Below the pieces are notes generated by a model. That model did no database searches. It had not been told where the DNA came from and worked only from the letters and a program-made list of their open reading frames with translations. The position numbers were made by a program, and so were the translations under genes. Below are positions 30,762 through 45,700 of a stretch of 64,000 nt of DNA, in pieces. This DNA is from Parapristionchus giblindavisi (lineage: Eukaryota > Nematoda > Chromadorea > Rhabditida > Diplogasteridae): NCBI GenBank assembly GCA_943737045.1, contig CALSFV010000008.1:62001-126000 (forward strand), in the 5' to 3' direction. Positions within the stretch are counted from its first letter, which is position 1. Each line of letters starts with the position of its first letter.

Positions 30762-33700
30762 ATGGACAACCTGGACCTCTCGCTCACAAAATACGCCGCA
30801 GAGTATCCTGCGCTCGTCAAAGAAGTGCTTTTGTCGGGTAATCTGTTCAAAATTCATCACGAATTTTATCGTGTTTCCTAGATGGTTCGGATGGATTGAG
30901 TGGAAGATGCGGTTCGGTCCAAGCTGGCTGGTGCTGGCTCATCTCAGGCAGCACTATGTTTGTCTGGAAGCTACAAGAAGTATGCCGCCTTACTCGAACA
31001 CCTTTTAAACCATTATTTTTATAACGACTTTTAAAATCATTCGCGTTAGCTAAATTATAATTGATGTTATGAAAAAAGACAAGTAAGTGAGTAAATGCAT
31101 TTCAACATAATTAAGGAAGAATTTTCTCAAAGTTACAAATTCAGAAATAATAATGAATTCAAAAGAAACTGCCAGAAATGCTTGTGTAAAACTCGCTGAC
31201 TAATATTACTAATCTTTATAATTATAATAATAATTTTAATGTTATACATTTCAGGGCAGTCGCTCAGGCACAATGTCCACTAACGTCCTGCAACTTCAAC
31301 GTACTGGACTGCCCTTCTCTCAGGAATCCGTTGTCATCTACAGTCGAGGTATGTACATGTGGATAGATAATTGATGAACATGTTTTAGGTCCTTCGGTGC
31401 ATTGTATTATATGCACTTAGAAAAGAATATTATTAAATTTATTACTGTTAAACAGTTACATTAGTACAATAGTTCAACCTAACGAATACCTATACAAAAA
31501 GATACAGTAATGATATGAGAAATTGATACATGAAGAGATAGGGGATGGATGTGAATCGGGATTTTTGTTACGGGATCATGGAGTTACTAGTTATTAAATA
31601 ATGCTAAGCTACAGGCGTTTAGTTGAATCCAGCAAAAGACAGCTCGGTAAATCCGTTCTCGATTTCTTCCATGGTATCGCAATGGAAAGCGTATCTATAA
31701 TTGAGAATTTAATAATTAAAAAAAATAGTGATATGCATAGTTTATTACACAGCGTTTCGAGAGCACTGGTGGTGTGATGTAGAGTTATAGCCAAAGGAAG
31801 ACACGACGATTGAATTACACAATACCGTAATTTGTTTGTAATTTGTAATTTTGCCAAGTTTTCAATGACCACTCAGCTGTGTTGGGGAAATACTGCATAT
31901 CAACAACAGCTAACCTTTCTTCGATGGACTCATCAAATGTGCATCCACTATGGAAATCATAGCTGTAGAACTCCTCTGAGAGCTCTACTCCAGTCTCCTC
32001 TTCTTCTTTGAGATGTTCGTAGCGAGCCTCTAAAATTTCCCGATCGACACCTTAAAGTATTGATTTTTTAATACATGAAATACAATCTTGTTATTGATTT
32101 AATACCGTACTTGATAGGTGGAGACGGTATTCTGTCGCTTCCATGAACTCTCTCATCTCCCGTGCATCGATTAGCTGGGCGTGACAATATCTCTGAAATA
32201 ATCAATATATGAATCAACGAGTTTGATTTTCTACCGTACTACAAATAATCAATATATTGCTAATTAGCTACGATACTCTGTGTGACCAATATATTGAGTT
32301 AATCAACATATTTTTGATTTTTAAGTAGACAAGACGAATCAATATTTGTTTGTTATCGATTAGTTACCGTACCCTGAGTTCGGGAAGATTGAAGCGATGG
32401 GCAAGGTGCAATAGTTGATGTTGATTGAATAGAACAGACTTGATAGGAGACAGTAGGAATTGTTCGATCAAATGGAGAATGAGGAAGCTGTTCCTCTTGT
32501 AGGCGTACTTGAGCAGAGCCACAACGTAATATGCTGCAATTCATAGTTTACGGTAGAGTACGGTAGCTGAGCTAGGCACAAGTAGCTACTGTAGAATACG
32601 GTGGCTGGGCTAGGTACACAGTAGCTATGGTAATTGTACATTAGTTAAAGGTCAAGGGTACGGTAGCTAAGAAAGCATACGGTGGTTAAACTACGGTTGT
32701 TGAATTAGGCCTACGGTAATCACTTACGATGGACAAGATGAACTGTGCACGGCGTCATCATCATAAGGATATCGATGTAATTGACGAATTTGAGGTTGAT
32801 ATTGTTCCGGAAACTGAGATTCTCAAGGGTACTGGTGGGAGTCATCTCCAGCTGGTGCAGAATTCTCTTGACCAGTATCCGATCCTGAATTTATAATAAT
32901 AATATATTTATTCACATTTAGCGAACAAATTTTTGTGAAACAATAGATGAAGAAGAGATTTATCGATTTTTATTTGGAATTAAAATATTTTGAAATCGTG
33001 ATACCGTACCTGGATCTCCATAATGTGCATATCATCGCCGAGTTTCTCGAAGTAGTGTTCACCTATGATCTTGGTCGTTTTGGGGTCGACGAACAGTCTG
33101 AAAATTGGACAAAGATCAAAGATCAGTTTAAGATCAAAGATCATTTTATCACTTCGAGAGATAGTAAAGTATATGGTATCACTTGAAGGTAATAGGTCAG
33201 TGAAAAATAAAAAAAATTAATATTGTATATATACCTGAGACACTGTTCTACTTTAGCCTTATTGCCTGTATGCAGAGCGGATTCGTACTCTGCTTGGAGA
33301 TTGTAGACTGTAATTAAAATATTTATTTAATTAATTATGATTTTAAAATTATTAGAAAATTAAGTATTCAAATGAGAATAAAACTTACTGTCGACTGAAG
33401 GACCAGAGCAGTTGCTTGAAGAGCATGGTTGGGACATGTTTGAGAGAGAAGAAGAGATCAATATGCTGGTATCTATACAAGGATGTTGACTTGATTAGAT
33501 TATGATTGAGTTGGTCAAGTAACGGATTGCGGAAATGGGCGGAGAATTGGCGCCAAATTGCGTAGGGAGAGGCGAGAGGATGTGCTCTTTACCTGCCGAC
33601 ATCCGCGGGGTATGAATCCGCGATCATGCGATGATGTGAGATAGTGCTAGATGGCGGCCCCTAAATCAATTACAATGGACCTCTGGCACTTTTGTTGTTA

Positions 33701-36700
33701 TGGACGAGGTTGTAAAGGGGTAATTGACTAACATATACAATATAGATTATTATTATTGAACAATAAGCACACCATAAAATTGCGTTTTCATGACTTTTAA
33801 AAAAATCAATAACAACATTTATCTGTGATAACATAGTCCAAACAAAAGAATAACAGTGAATCAATACGATTGAGATACCGTAATCTCTCAACCTATATAC
33901 CTCATCAATCAATATCAGGTGACAACATCGCCCCTGGTGTGCTCGTCGTCTCGGGAGAAGGAACGATTCGAAGATGGCCGAGTCTCGGGGAACAGGCTCA
34001 CATTGATACGGTATTAAGCTATTGATTTCTTCAATTATTGATTGAAAGTCTGATGCCAAAACACTATCAATATCTGTATGTATATGTAACATAGAGTACA
34101 CTGTAACAGTAGCACTGACAGAGGTCATGAGTTTGACTAATCCTTTGCCAAAATGCTGCCAACATTGTATATGAGAGGAATCGCGAGAAAATCGACCGTT
34201 TCGGAGGGTCCGCGGACATAGAAAATTCGACCCCCTGAAAAATTCAGAATAAGTACTTTGAACGATGCTCTATCGAACTGCGTTTTCCGAATTTGCATAT
34301 CTGCTCTCATTTTCGAGTAGCGGTAGGTCAAAGTTGGCAGGTACGGTTTTTTTGGCTCGAGTGCGCGTCAGAAAAATGATCATAACTCCGTTCAAAATAA
34401 TGATAGACACTTTTTCAAAAAAAGCATCGAAAGAGGAGATCTTGCGCAACATTTACCAGTTGATGACGTCATTTTTCGACCATGCGCCGGTGCTGGGCGG
34501 TCGGTTTTATGAAAAAGTGACGTAACTTTCCTAATCGGAAAAAGTGCACTTTTCTTCTATGTGCGTTTTGTTGCACCCATATGTGTCTAAAAATGACCCA
34601 AGTTTCAGAGGATTTCCGAATTGGAAAAAAAAAAGCGTTGATTTTAGTGACGCGACCTCGGCTTATTCCTTTATTTAGTGACGCGACCTCGGCTTATTCC
34701 ATTATCAAGAAACAGCAAAGGAGCTAAAATGACTCAAAAACATCCGAAAAAACATTACGAGCTCAAAATACCCATATATGACAGTTATATGAAACACAAA
34801 ATCACCAAGTTCCGAAAAATTTGAAAAAAAAACCGTATTTTGCTTTTCCACGTGGAAAAAACGTTTCAGTAATGTTAATTAATCTTTATAATATTTCTTA
34901 TAATGTTTTTGAACATTTATATTTTTGGAAGTGAAGGCCTACCTGCTCTTAGAGCCGAGATATCCGCCATCGAAATTACACGCGCGCGCCCCAACTCCGC
35001 GCGACTGCTCATCATCCGCTCTCTCACTCCCACACGCTCTTTCGTGAACAGACAGGGAGAGAAAAAAAGGAGAAGGGAGACTAACATCTGACAACTACAC
35101 GAAATGGAGATGTTAGAAAACTCTGAGCGAACTACGATAAATAAATAAATAAAATAAGCAAAATCATTCGAGACGTCGAGGTAAAGAGGTACCACTCTAA
35201 AAACACTGAGCGGGTTCGAACCCCGGTTCTATCCAAATCTTTTGCTGATTTTTACAGACACAAAAAACGTGTTCCACGGTATTTATCGTGCTAAGAATGA
35301 TGAAACAAGTTGTTTTGAGTCATTCTGAGCTGGAAAACGTTCATTTTATGGCAACACATCTCTTCTCTCTTCATCTCTTCATTCACGTTCATTTTCTTCA
35401 TCGCGAACGGTCGGTAAGCTCACTCTCTCCCACCGCCCCTTGGAACAGAAGTTCGTGGATCCTTCTCCTAGCAGGAATGACACCCAGGAGAAGTAGTGTC
35501 ACAATGAGTGGAACCACAACCATGATGAAGAATGGAAGTAAGGCAGGTCAACGATCAATCAGGATTGGTACGATGAAAAAAAACATCTCTTCTCAAAGGG
35601 TAATAGAGGCGGATGGGCGCGCAAGCGAAATGCTCTTCCCGCACATAAGTATAAAACGCTCGCAAGTAAAACAATTTATGGATCCCCCTAGCACTGCTAG
35701 GAATCTACTATAAATTATTGTTAATCCACCACACATATAATTTGTCTCTGTCTCATTCGATCACTAAACTAAAAACATCCTTAAAACATCCGTTTGTCAT
35801 CCATTTCTCTTTGTAATATGTTATTTCAATGTTAATTGTTTTCAATTATGACTGATTTCTGTAATAAATGTATCTTATCTAACATTAGTTTTGACATTGT
35901 ACTTCATCATTCCTTGAAGAGAGAGAGAGAGAGAGAGAGAGAGCGAGGAAGGTTTGGGGGGGGGGGGGGGGGGGGGGGGGCTCACACTCGTTCTTTGTTG
36001 TTCAAATGCAACTCTGTTCGCTCAGAGTTTTCTAACATCTCCATTTCGTGTAGTTGTCAGATGTTAGTCTCCCTTCTCCTTTTTTTCTCTCCCTGTCTGT
36101 TCACGAAAGAGCGTGTGGGAGTGAGAGAGCGGATGATGAGCAGTCGCGCGGAGTTGGGGCGCGCGCGTGTAATTTCGATGGCGGATATCTCGGCTCTAAG
36201 AGCAGGTAGGCCTTCACTTCCAAAAATATAAATGTTCAAAAACATTATAAGAAATATTATAAAGATTAATTAACATTACTGAAACGTTTTTTCCACGTGG
36301 AAAAGCAAAATACGGTTTTTTTTCAAATTTTTCGGAACTTGGTGATTTTGTGTTTCATATAACTGTCATATATGGGTATTTTGAGCTCGCAATGTTTTTT
36401 CGGATGTTTTTGAGTCATTTTAGCTCCTTTGCTGTTTCTTGATAAAGGAATAAGCCGAGGTCGCGTCACTAAATAAAGGAATAAGCCGAGGTCGCGTCAC
36501 TAAAATCAACGCTTTTTTTTTCCAATTCGGAAATCCTCTGAAACTTGGGTCATTTTTAGACACATATGGGTGCAACAAAACGCGCATAGAAGAAAAGTGC
36601 ACTTTTTCCGATTAGGAAAGTTACGTCACTTTTTCATAAAACCGACCGCCCAGCACCGGCGCATGGTCGAAAAATGACGACATCAACTGGTAAATGTTGC

Positions 36701-39700
36701 GCAAGATCTCCTCTTTCGATGCTTTTTTTGAAAAAGTGTCTATCATTATTTTGAACGGAGTTATGATCATTTTTCTGACGCACACTCGAGCCAAAAAAAC
36801 CGTACCTGCCAACTTTGACCTACCGCTACTCGAAAATGAGAGCAGATATGCAAATTCGGAAAACGCAGTTCGATAGAGCATCGTTCAAAGTACTTATTCT
36901 GAATTTTTCAGGGGGTCGAATTTTCTATGTCCGGGGGGTGGTCGAACCTCTGGCGATTCCTCTCATATAACTATGTTTTCTAGTCACTTTAATAAAATAT
37001 TTATTTAAATAATTTACTTAAATCGTCTAAGGTGGTCGACATTGCCTCAGAAGTCGTTCTGTCCCTCCAACCGACCGGCAAGTATACTGGTAAGGTTCAT
37101 TCTTGGTTTTGAAAGTTATCGTAAAGATATCATTCTATCGGGAATTTTCTCCTTTTATCATTTGTATCATGGTCCATGATTCATGGACAGTATATGATAT
37201 TCGCCGTTGTTGCTGACATAACTATGTAACGATAAAAATATTGTGTAACTATTTCTAAATATATATTGCATTAAAACATTAATTTTGTATTCATTTACAG
37301 ATGGTACGGCGTTCTTCCTGCTCGCAACCACCACTGGATCACTATACAGAATCGAAATGGTAATGATGGAATGATTATTGCCATGAATTATTCTTTTATT
37401 TAAATTCATAACTGCTAAATTCACTCTTTTCTCGTCCCCATTTATTTCATTATCTTCAGGAGTGTTATAGGTAATAATTGTTTATTGATCGACGAAGTTT
37501 ACTATTTGTAAACAAAAATGTGAATATTATTAATATACTATAAATAAGATATTGTCCAGGATGAATCAGAACGCAATCTCCGCTGTTCCTCAATAGGATC
37601 GATCGTGAATCGAGGAATCGCCTCTCGTATCTCGTCGATGTTCTTCGGAGGAGGATCGAGTCAGTCTGCATCGAGTGCACGGTACGGTAGATTATTGATT
37701 GAATGACCTATTTATTTATTGATTAGTTTTAGACAAGCAGGGTGGTGATGACTAATTAGGTGTGCAAAACTGGACAGAAAGTAGATAAATATGAATTGTA
37801 TGTGAGTCTAAGTTGGTATAAATTAAAATGCAATAATAGGCATGCAAATCTACTCATAGAATTGGGTATTATTGTTAGTAAATCAAAAGTAGTTATTACA
37901 GGGTGTTCAAGAATTACGAAGACTTTTAATTTCGCTCTTATTTCATGTGTAGTGCAGCAATCAAGTTCAGATGGTAATATTTATTCAACAATAACATAAC
38001 ATTTCACAATCAATAATTACTTCTCGATTACCCCTCCTTTTGCATTTATGGCGGCCTTCAGAAGGGTGGGGCTTCGACCCATACATGGGCGCCAACATGG
38101 GGGTGCCCCCTGTAAAATTAAGGTTTTTCGAAAATTTGTTGAATGCCCCCTGTAAAAATGACGTTTAGGCGAAATTTTTGCCAAAAAACGTGAAGGCCCC
38201 CTGTAAAATTAGCCATTTATCGCTCGGATGCCCCCTGTTGAATCGAGCTCCAGGTTGCCCGCCCATGTATGCTTCGACCTATCGCAGCACGCTCGTAGAG
38301 ACGTCTAATTTGTTCCATTGCTACAAGAGGACGTTCTTGAGCGACTCCAAATTGTTATGGGGATGAGAACAAGTATTGGCCTCCACAACAACCATACATT
38401 TTCGGTACCCTCGCCGTTTATTTTTATATAGTGGGTCAATTCTCGAAATAGGGTGGGTTGATTCACAAAATTCGTTATTTTCGCTTAAAAATTGTCATTT
38501 TTAGCTTAATTTTTTTATCAAGTGCCCTAAAATGGCCTTATATAGTGGGTGATTCCTCGCACTGCGAGGGTTTGGCAATGTATGACAACAACCCACATTG
38601 AGTAGTTGTGCCGATTCAAGTTCAGTGAGCAGGACGGACAATCCGAGGTGCTGTCGAAGGCTTGCATCGTGTCCTTATACCACTGCTGGACAATCTTGCC
38701 TTGTGGGCAGGGGTAGAATCCTGCTGGGGGCACCATTGATTGTTTTCAAGTGCCTCTAAGAACACGGCTCCACCATGTCTAGAATATTTTTTGTAAATAG
38801 CATTTCTTGTTTATTTTTACGCCTCGATCTACGAAGACAAGGGGAGTCTAGCCGTCTGCGCACCCGGCAGGCAAAACCATGGTCTATTCGGGGTGAGAGG
38901 TTCGGTTGACCGTATGGACCAAGCTGATATGCTTGCTGGGAAGTTGATACACGTACTATACCATGCTGGCGGTTGTGGGCCTGCTCAATCGTGAGCAGCT
39001 ACTCGTCAAAGAACACTGTCACAAAGCGCTCGCTGATGCGCGTGCGCGCGACTAGCTCTTTGCACTTCTTGAACCGTGTTCGTCTACTGTTTTCAGATAG
39101 AATGACGGTTTTTCTCATGTGATATTGGGTGACTCCGAGCAAGCGTCTGACTGTTTTCCCCATTGATCTAACAGATATGCCTGTCTCCCTGGGCATTTTT
39201 ATCATGCTCATCTGAGAATTCCGTCTCACCCGCTCGTTGACCATTTTAATGTTCTTCTTGATGACCACGGTCAGTTTCCTACCTTCTACATCATACTACA
39301 TCAACCACTTCCCATTCAACATTAGCCTCACGAACTATTGATATTTGGAATAATCTCCCTGATGCTATTGTGCAGGCTTCACCAACAGTCTTTCGTAATC
39401 ATGTTAAAAATATCCCATATAATGTGATTGTCCCTGAGGTACATATTCACTCATGAAATGTTCTGAATTGGTAACATTCCTGCTGCCTCTTCCTCCACCC
39501 CCACATCTCACCGATTCGCCTTGGCGACGGACATCCTTCACAAGACTATCTAACAGATATTCCCGATCCCCATCCCCGATGCGTTCATTTGAAGGAATAA
39601 AATATTATTATTATTATTATTATTATACTCACAAGGAACCTCTTTTACATTAATCTGGCGATGAGAGATGTGTTATAGCTCATTTGAAAGCCCTTCTTCT

Positions 39701-42700
39701 GTAGATTAAGACTATCTACTTAGAAAATGCAACCGAGGTCTGTGCACGGACTTAAAATTGGAGGAGTGTCTAAAACGCAATGATGCACTAGTTCTCCGCG
39801 TTATCTCTGCGAACCAGTGGTATCACAAAGGTAAAGATGAGTAATTGGGGTGTTTCTGACGAACTTCGGTGAAGTAAGACGCACGGAAGATGTCAAACAT
39901 TAATTGGAAACTACTGCAAAAGTTTTTTTTTCAAGAATGGAGAAGGTTCTCTACAGCCGGTTCATTTACATCAGCGTCGAATCTAGCAACTTACAATTGC
40001 AAATTCACTCGGAAACGGAAAAGGAGGATCACTAGCTGGCTGTACAACCACTAGCGCGCAGAGATAACGCGTAGAACTAGTGAATCATTGCGCGCATCAT
40101 TGCGTTTTAGACACTCCTCCAATTTTTCAGCATGTGCACAGACCTCCGTTGCATTTTTTAAATATATAGTCTTAATCTACAGATGAAGGGCTTTCAAATG
40201 AGCTATAACACAGCTCTCATCGCCAGATTAATGTAAAAGAGGTCATACATTTTCGCCCCACTCACAATCAGTTGTTTTTGCGAATTATAAACTGACCCGA
40301 AATTAGAACAAAACTGACCCGATCTACATCTCAAGTACTCAAAACTGACCCGCTCTTAGGTGACTCTTACTAATCTCGATCTCCCGCATATTCCTAGGTG
40401 GGTCTCGAGTTTCAAAACTGACCGCATTGACAAAAAGTGCTCACTCACAATGTGAGTGCTCGAAAATGTATGAAAGAGGTTCCTTGTCAGCATTGATACC
40501 ATGCTGTTTGTACCGTTTTATGGTCGAAGAGACTGATTTCGTTTTCACTAAGAGCTGTCGAATGATACCCATTACATGCATTCCCTGCCAGTACAGTGTG
40601 ACAATCGCACCTAGCATCGGATGAGGCTTCACCTTCGCCCTAAAAAGCAACAAAATGAAACAGAACAACGACTAGTGATACGATTAAGAGTTGCACTTTA
40701 AGAATAAAATGGGTCGATCGCGCTATATAAGCTGCAAAATTCCTGGTAAACACCGGAAGTGAGTCTTCGTAATTCTTGAACACCCTGTAGATTCACTATC
40801 TCGGCCATTAGGTTGTAGTGAAAAGTTATGATTTGTGCAGTGACCGCATCCTCCGAGTTACACTCGTGAATCGTCCACTGGAAGAAGTTGAGGAGTACGA
40901 ACGCGACGACCCGACGGTATTCTATTTAAATATTTATTTTATTTATTTAAATATATTTCAAAGATTTATTTAAATTTGTTTCACTACCCTTGATTTAGTT
41001 TTTAGTGTTATGCATTGATCTCCTTTATCATACGTGAGCGGCATTGTCGCTAGCGGCAAAACCCACCTGGTTTTGAAACCCGACACACCCGATTTTGCCA
41101 AAATTTACTCAAAATGAAAACGATTTAGTCAAAATTCGTACAAAAATGACGTTTTTGCGTCCCATCCACCCGATTTTTGCATCGGACCCACCCGATTTTA
41201 TTTTCCAGCGACAATGGCTGCCCACGTATGTCCTTTATTCAATAAATCCCAGTGTTTGGATATTGATTTATTGATTTTTGTTTCAGTCGTGGATAACGTT
41301 CCTCGCCATCTCCACGACGACCATCTCGCTGTATGCACCGCTGGATAAGGTATAATACGGTACTATATGATACAGTAGTCGTAAATTATCGATTGATAAA
41401 GTATACTGTCGCTCATACATGGGCGAGGTACCTGGAGCTCGGTTCTACAGGGGGCATCCGAACGAAATATGGTTAATTTTACAGGGGCCTTAACTTATTT
41501 TTTTTCAAAAAAATCGCCTAAACATCATTTTCACAGGGGGCATTCCGCAATTTTTCGAAAATTACTAATTTTACAGCGGGCACCTCCATGTCGGCGCCCA
41601 TGTATGCTGTCGCTTGAATATTATCCATACAGTTGTGGTATACAGTTATCTGATAATATGGATTGCCGAAAAATATAATAGTCTGCTATTATGGAACGAT
41701 TGAATAATGTATAGAGGTCATCATCATCATCAATTATTGTTATTTTCATTGCTAATTACTATTTCATTATCTCTTATTTTTTGAGTACGCAAGTAGCTAC
41801 TCCATTACATCCTATAATCACCCCTATGTTTACCAACTTAGTCAAATTAATCATTCCTATGTTTACCGTCATCATGCTCCGCCCACTTTTCTCGTCACTT
41901 CCCCGCCAGTTCTTGTTTGGCTACTTCTTCTCGGCTCTTCTCCTTGTTTTTCTTGATTATTTGTTGTTTGTCGTTTCTCCCAGTAGTTTAGTAGATTAGC
42001 TTCGTGTTTACCTGTGCAAAGTAGATAAATATCATTGTTGAATTCACGCTCGTGTCGTGTTCACAGGATATTGAATTAGTCGTGATTATTTGTCATCCTC
42101 GCTGAGAAGTGAGGGGAGTGTCGTCTTCTGATTAATCTTGTCATCGTTTCTTCTGGATATTCTTTCAATCAATCTTCGTCTTCATCTGTTACCGATCTAA
42201 CTTTGTGAACAGATCGGTGACATTCTTCTTCTCTTTGTGGTGGCGCCGATTGAACTTTGTGAACCAATCGGTGTCGATTCTTTGTGACAACGGAAGCCTA
42301 ACTTTGTGAAAAGGTGGAAGTCAATTCTTTGTGATTGTCGATAGCTCACTTTGTGAAAGAGCTATCGTCAAATTAGCAAGTGCGCCTCGACTAGAATTGG
42401 ATCTAGATCGTGCGTAAACTTGTACATGGGGGCTGAGCCTGGCCGAACAGAGGACGATTGATTGAATATTAAGAAGATTCGTTGCAGGATTATGGACGTC
42501 GTATTTGCTGGAGATGAGGCCGTGGTGAATGGAGCTGGAGGAGGGGAGCAACCGATGGAGACCGATGACGTCATCGGATCTGAGGAGAATGCTGCCGTTC
42601 CGCCTGGAGGGGAGACCGCTGCTGCTAGTGCTGCTGCTAGTGATAAGAAAGCCGGAGATGGAAAGAAGGCTAAACAGCAGGTACTTACTGATCGTATAAC

Positions 42701-45700
42701 TAGATCTGCTTTGAATAATAAGGAAGGAGAGAATAATAGTGAAGTAGTATTGAGACGAATTAAAGTTGCTTTGGAGGAGTTGGGAATAATGTTAGTGAAC
42801 AGAGAGGAGGATAAAGGAGGATCACAGAGAGCAGTAAACGATCTAAAAGGAATACTTAGACGAGAAATGAATATGGTTAATAAGGATTTGGAGATAATTA
42901 AGAATATGTTGGATGAGAAAGGAGATAATAATGTGCTTAAAGAGGATCTTGATGTTGTACAGGATATAATCGATGCTGCTGTAAAGGGAACAGACTTTTC
43001 CACTATTGGGGAGCTGCGAGAAGAATATGACAGCCTGCGAGAGAGATTTATTAAAGAATTGAACGAACATGATAGACATAAGAATGAGTTAAGGGATATA
43101 CTGGATAGAGTGGAAGTGGAAGATCTTTTTGATCTTGAACACAAATTCAATTCACGTAAAGATGAATTGCAGAGTCTCGCAGCACAGTGCAAGTTGGCCA
43201 AGTCGTCATTGGAATCACTGAGAGGAAAGATGAAAGAGAAGGAGGATATGATTGAAGACCTGCAGAGTCAGCTCACGGCTGCACATCAGAAGCAAGATCA
43301 GCTACAACAGAAGATCTTCAGTGCTGATAAGAGTATGGACGGTTTGAATCACAACTATGGTATACCTAGTAGAAGTATGATGACACAGGGAGATGGAATG
43401 ATGAATAATAGAGGAGATGGATGTTTATTTGGTAGCTCTAGTTCAACATTTCCCAATAATTATCTGTCAACAAATAGAGAACAGTTGTCGATGAAGAATA
43501 GTTCGATGTTCAACATGTCTAATAAAGATCGTGATGTGCATTATGAACCATTGCAGAGGCAGCCGATGAGAGACGAAGGAAGGAACGTGTCGTGGATGCA
43601 GTCGCCAGAGGTATGGATGGACGGGACGTCAGCGACGCCATCGCCGCCCGCGCCGAATGGATCGTCAACGAGGACACGTGAGTATACTTCGAATGATCGT
43701 AGAGGGGAGGAAGTAGTTAATCATGATGGTGATAAGTTGGATAAGAATGAATGTAGAGTTCTCGCATCTGAGCTTCCGCCGTTAGCAAAGTTTGATGGTA
43801 ACCGTAGGGATAGATGGGATGATTTCAAAGAAGGATTTCTTGTACGATATGGGCAATTGCGAGATAGGACGGTTAAGGCAGTATTCAAGGAGATGCTTGC
43901 TGGTAAAGCTCGACATGAGTATAAGTCATTGCCTGATGAGTATAAGAATAAAAGTGTGGAAGAGTGCATGGACTGGCTTAGGGATAGAATTATGGGAGGA
44001 GGACAGTATGAATCGATGGAATTGGAACGAAGATTGAAGACTCTCACTTTGAATGGTAGAAGTAACAATGCAGCTTGCTCAGAGCTTGAATATCTTGTGG
44101 AGAAGGTGTATGAAGGCAATCAAGATCTACAAGAAAAGAAGAAGAAGATTCACTACTTATTCCTACATGAGAATACTGAAGAATATATGGAATTGCTGAG
44201 AATATCTGAAGAGAAGGGAGCTACGTATGATGACATGAAGAAGTATATTGATCGATGTGAGTATACAAAGAGACGAGAGGGTAACAGATCACCTCCACCA
44301 TTCACTGGATCATTTCGAGGACACAATCAATCGATACGTCCACCACCTCGTTTGACTCCTCCGATCATGTGCTACAAATGTGGTCGCTCAGGTCATCATT
44401 CATCTGTATGTAGATCCAACGTTATGGGCCAAGCAAGAGGTGGATACAATCAAGGAAGAGGGTATGGTCAAGGTATGATCGGCAATGGTCAGCAAGTAAG
44501 TCAAGGAGGAATGAATCATTATGGACAGAATCCATACAACACAAGAATGCCTCCTCCAAGATTTGAACCACAAGATCCTCGATTTCGTCAACAATATCAA
44601 GGACAACAACAAGGATTTCAAGGACAACAGCAACGACAAGGATATCAACCTCAACAACAGCAAGAAGTTGTGAGGGGAGGCAATCAACAAGCAAGCCAAG
44701 CACCTCCAAAGGCATACAATATTATGTGTAGTGAAGTGAATATGATTGGATCAGTAGATAAACAAGCATCGAGAGTATGTACTAAGGGAGACATCGTCGA
44801 TAATAATGAAGTATCTGTCACAGATGACAAGAAATCGTTTCAATTTGTAAAGAAGTTCAACATGGTCAAGGGTATAATTGGAGGAAAGGAGGTAGAAGCG
44901 TGCCTTGACACGGGCGCTGAAGTTAACGTCATCGATTATGATACAGTCAAGGATATGACTGGAGTAACTATTGAGGATAATATTATTGGAGACATTACTG
45001 ATGCTCAAGGAGGAATAATGAGTACAGTTGGAACAATTATAGTTGATGTCGATATGGGTGTAGGAAAGAAGTGTAAAATAGGATTTGTTGTAACGAAGAA
45101 CAAGATCCCGAACATTCTTCTGGGGCAAAGTGCTTTAGAAGCTATTGGACTAGAATTAAGAGTTAAGGATGATGTTGTTATTGATGATATGGAGGGGAGC
45201 CAAAGAAATGCTATTATCTTGAGGACGAGCTATATACCTCCTCATGAATTCGGTACAGTATACGTAACTGGTGGTACTACTGATAATGGAATCCAAATAT
45301 TGATGTCTAATAAGGAAGAAGTGATCGAAGGAATAAATAATGGAGATAGAATAGTACGTGTTCCGGTGTGGAACTCATCTGAGGATGACATGATCTTCGA
45401 GAAGCATGACGTCATTGGGAAATGGTGCGATGCAGAAGGAGCAGTATCAGTGAATAACTGCACAATACAAAAGGAGAAAGGAGATTGGAAGATTATTAAA
45501 GAACATTTGGAGAAAAGCAGAGGGGAGACATTGAATAATGAGTTAGAAGAGTTGATCTACAATCGTAGAGAAGTATTCGCTACAAAAGATGATGATCTTG
45601 GACGTTTGAAGGATATGGAGTGCAAGATAAGAATCGATGAGGATAAGATGCCTATCAGGCAGAAAGAGCGAATGGTCCCATTCTCGCTCAAACCAGCATT

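Larger units (their letters stand above)
37899..40787 (-). mobile_element. mariner-type transposon with decayed transposase and nested insertions
   Basis: Terminal inverted repeats begin CAGGGTGTTCAAGAATTACG on both ends and are flanked by TA (37897-37898 and 40788-40789). On the minus strand, 40668-40490 encodes a helix-turn-helix end (GAIVTLYWQGMHVMGII then STIKRYKQHG). 39268-38999 contains FVTVFFDE, and 38736-38590 contains GKIVQQWYKD and YSMWVVV, both typical of nematode mariner transposases. Stops and frame changes show it is dead. Inside it are two hAT MITEs, a LINE tail, a foldback element and a MITE within that. Confidence 0.88.

Noticed and set aside
34265..34525. 86-codon frame repeated in both arms of the inverted repeat (also 36621-36881)
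   Set aside because: Its presence twice only reflects the arm duplication; the frame resembles no family and the opposite strand is open too.
35200..35235. B-box-like GGGTTCGAACCCC suggesting a tRNA gene
   Set aside because: No matching A-box, anticodon arm or acceptor stem could be folded; at most a decayed SINE or tRNA scrap.
42368..43201. 277-codon minus-strand frame in the retrotransposon
   Set aside because: It is the antisense shadow of the Gag coding region, low-complexity Ser-rich.
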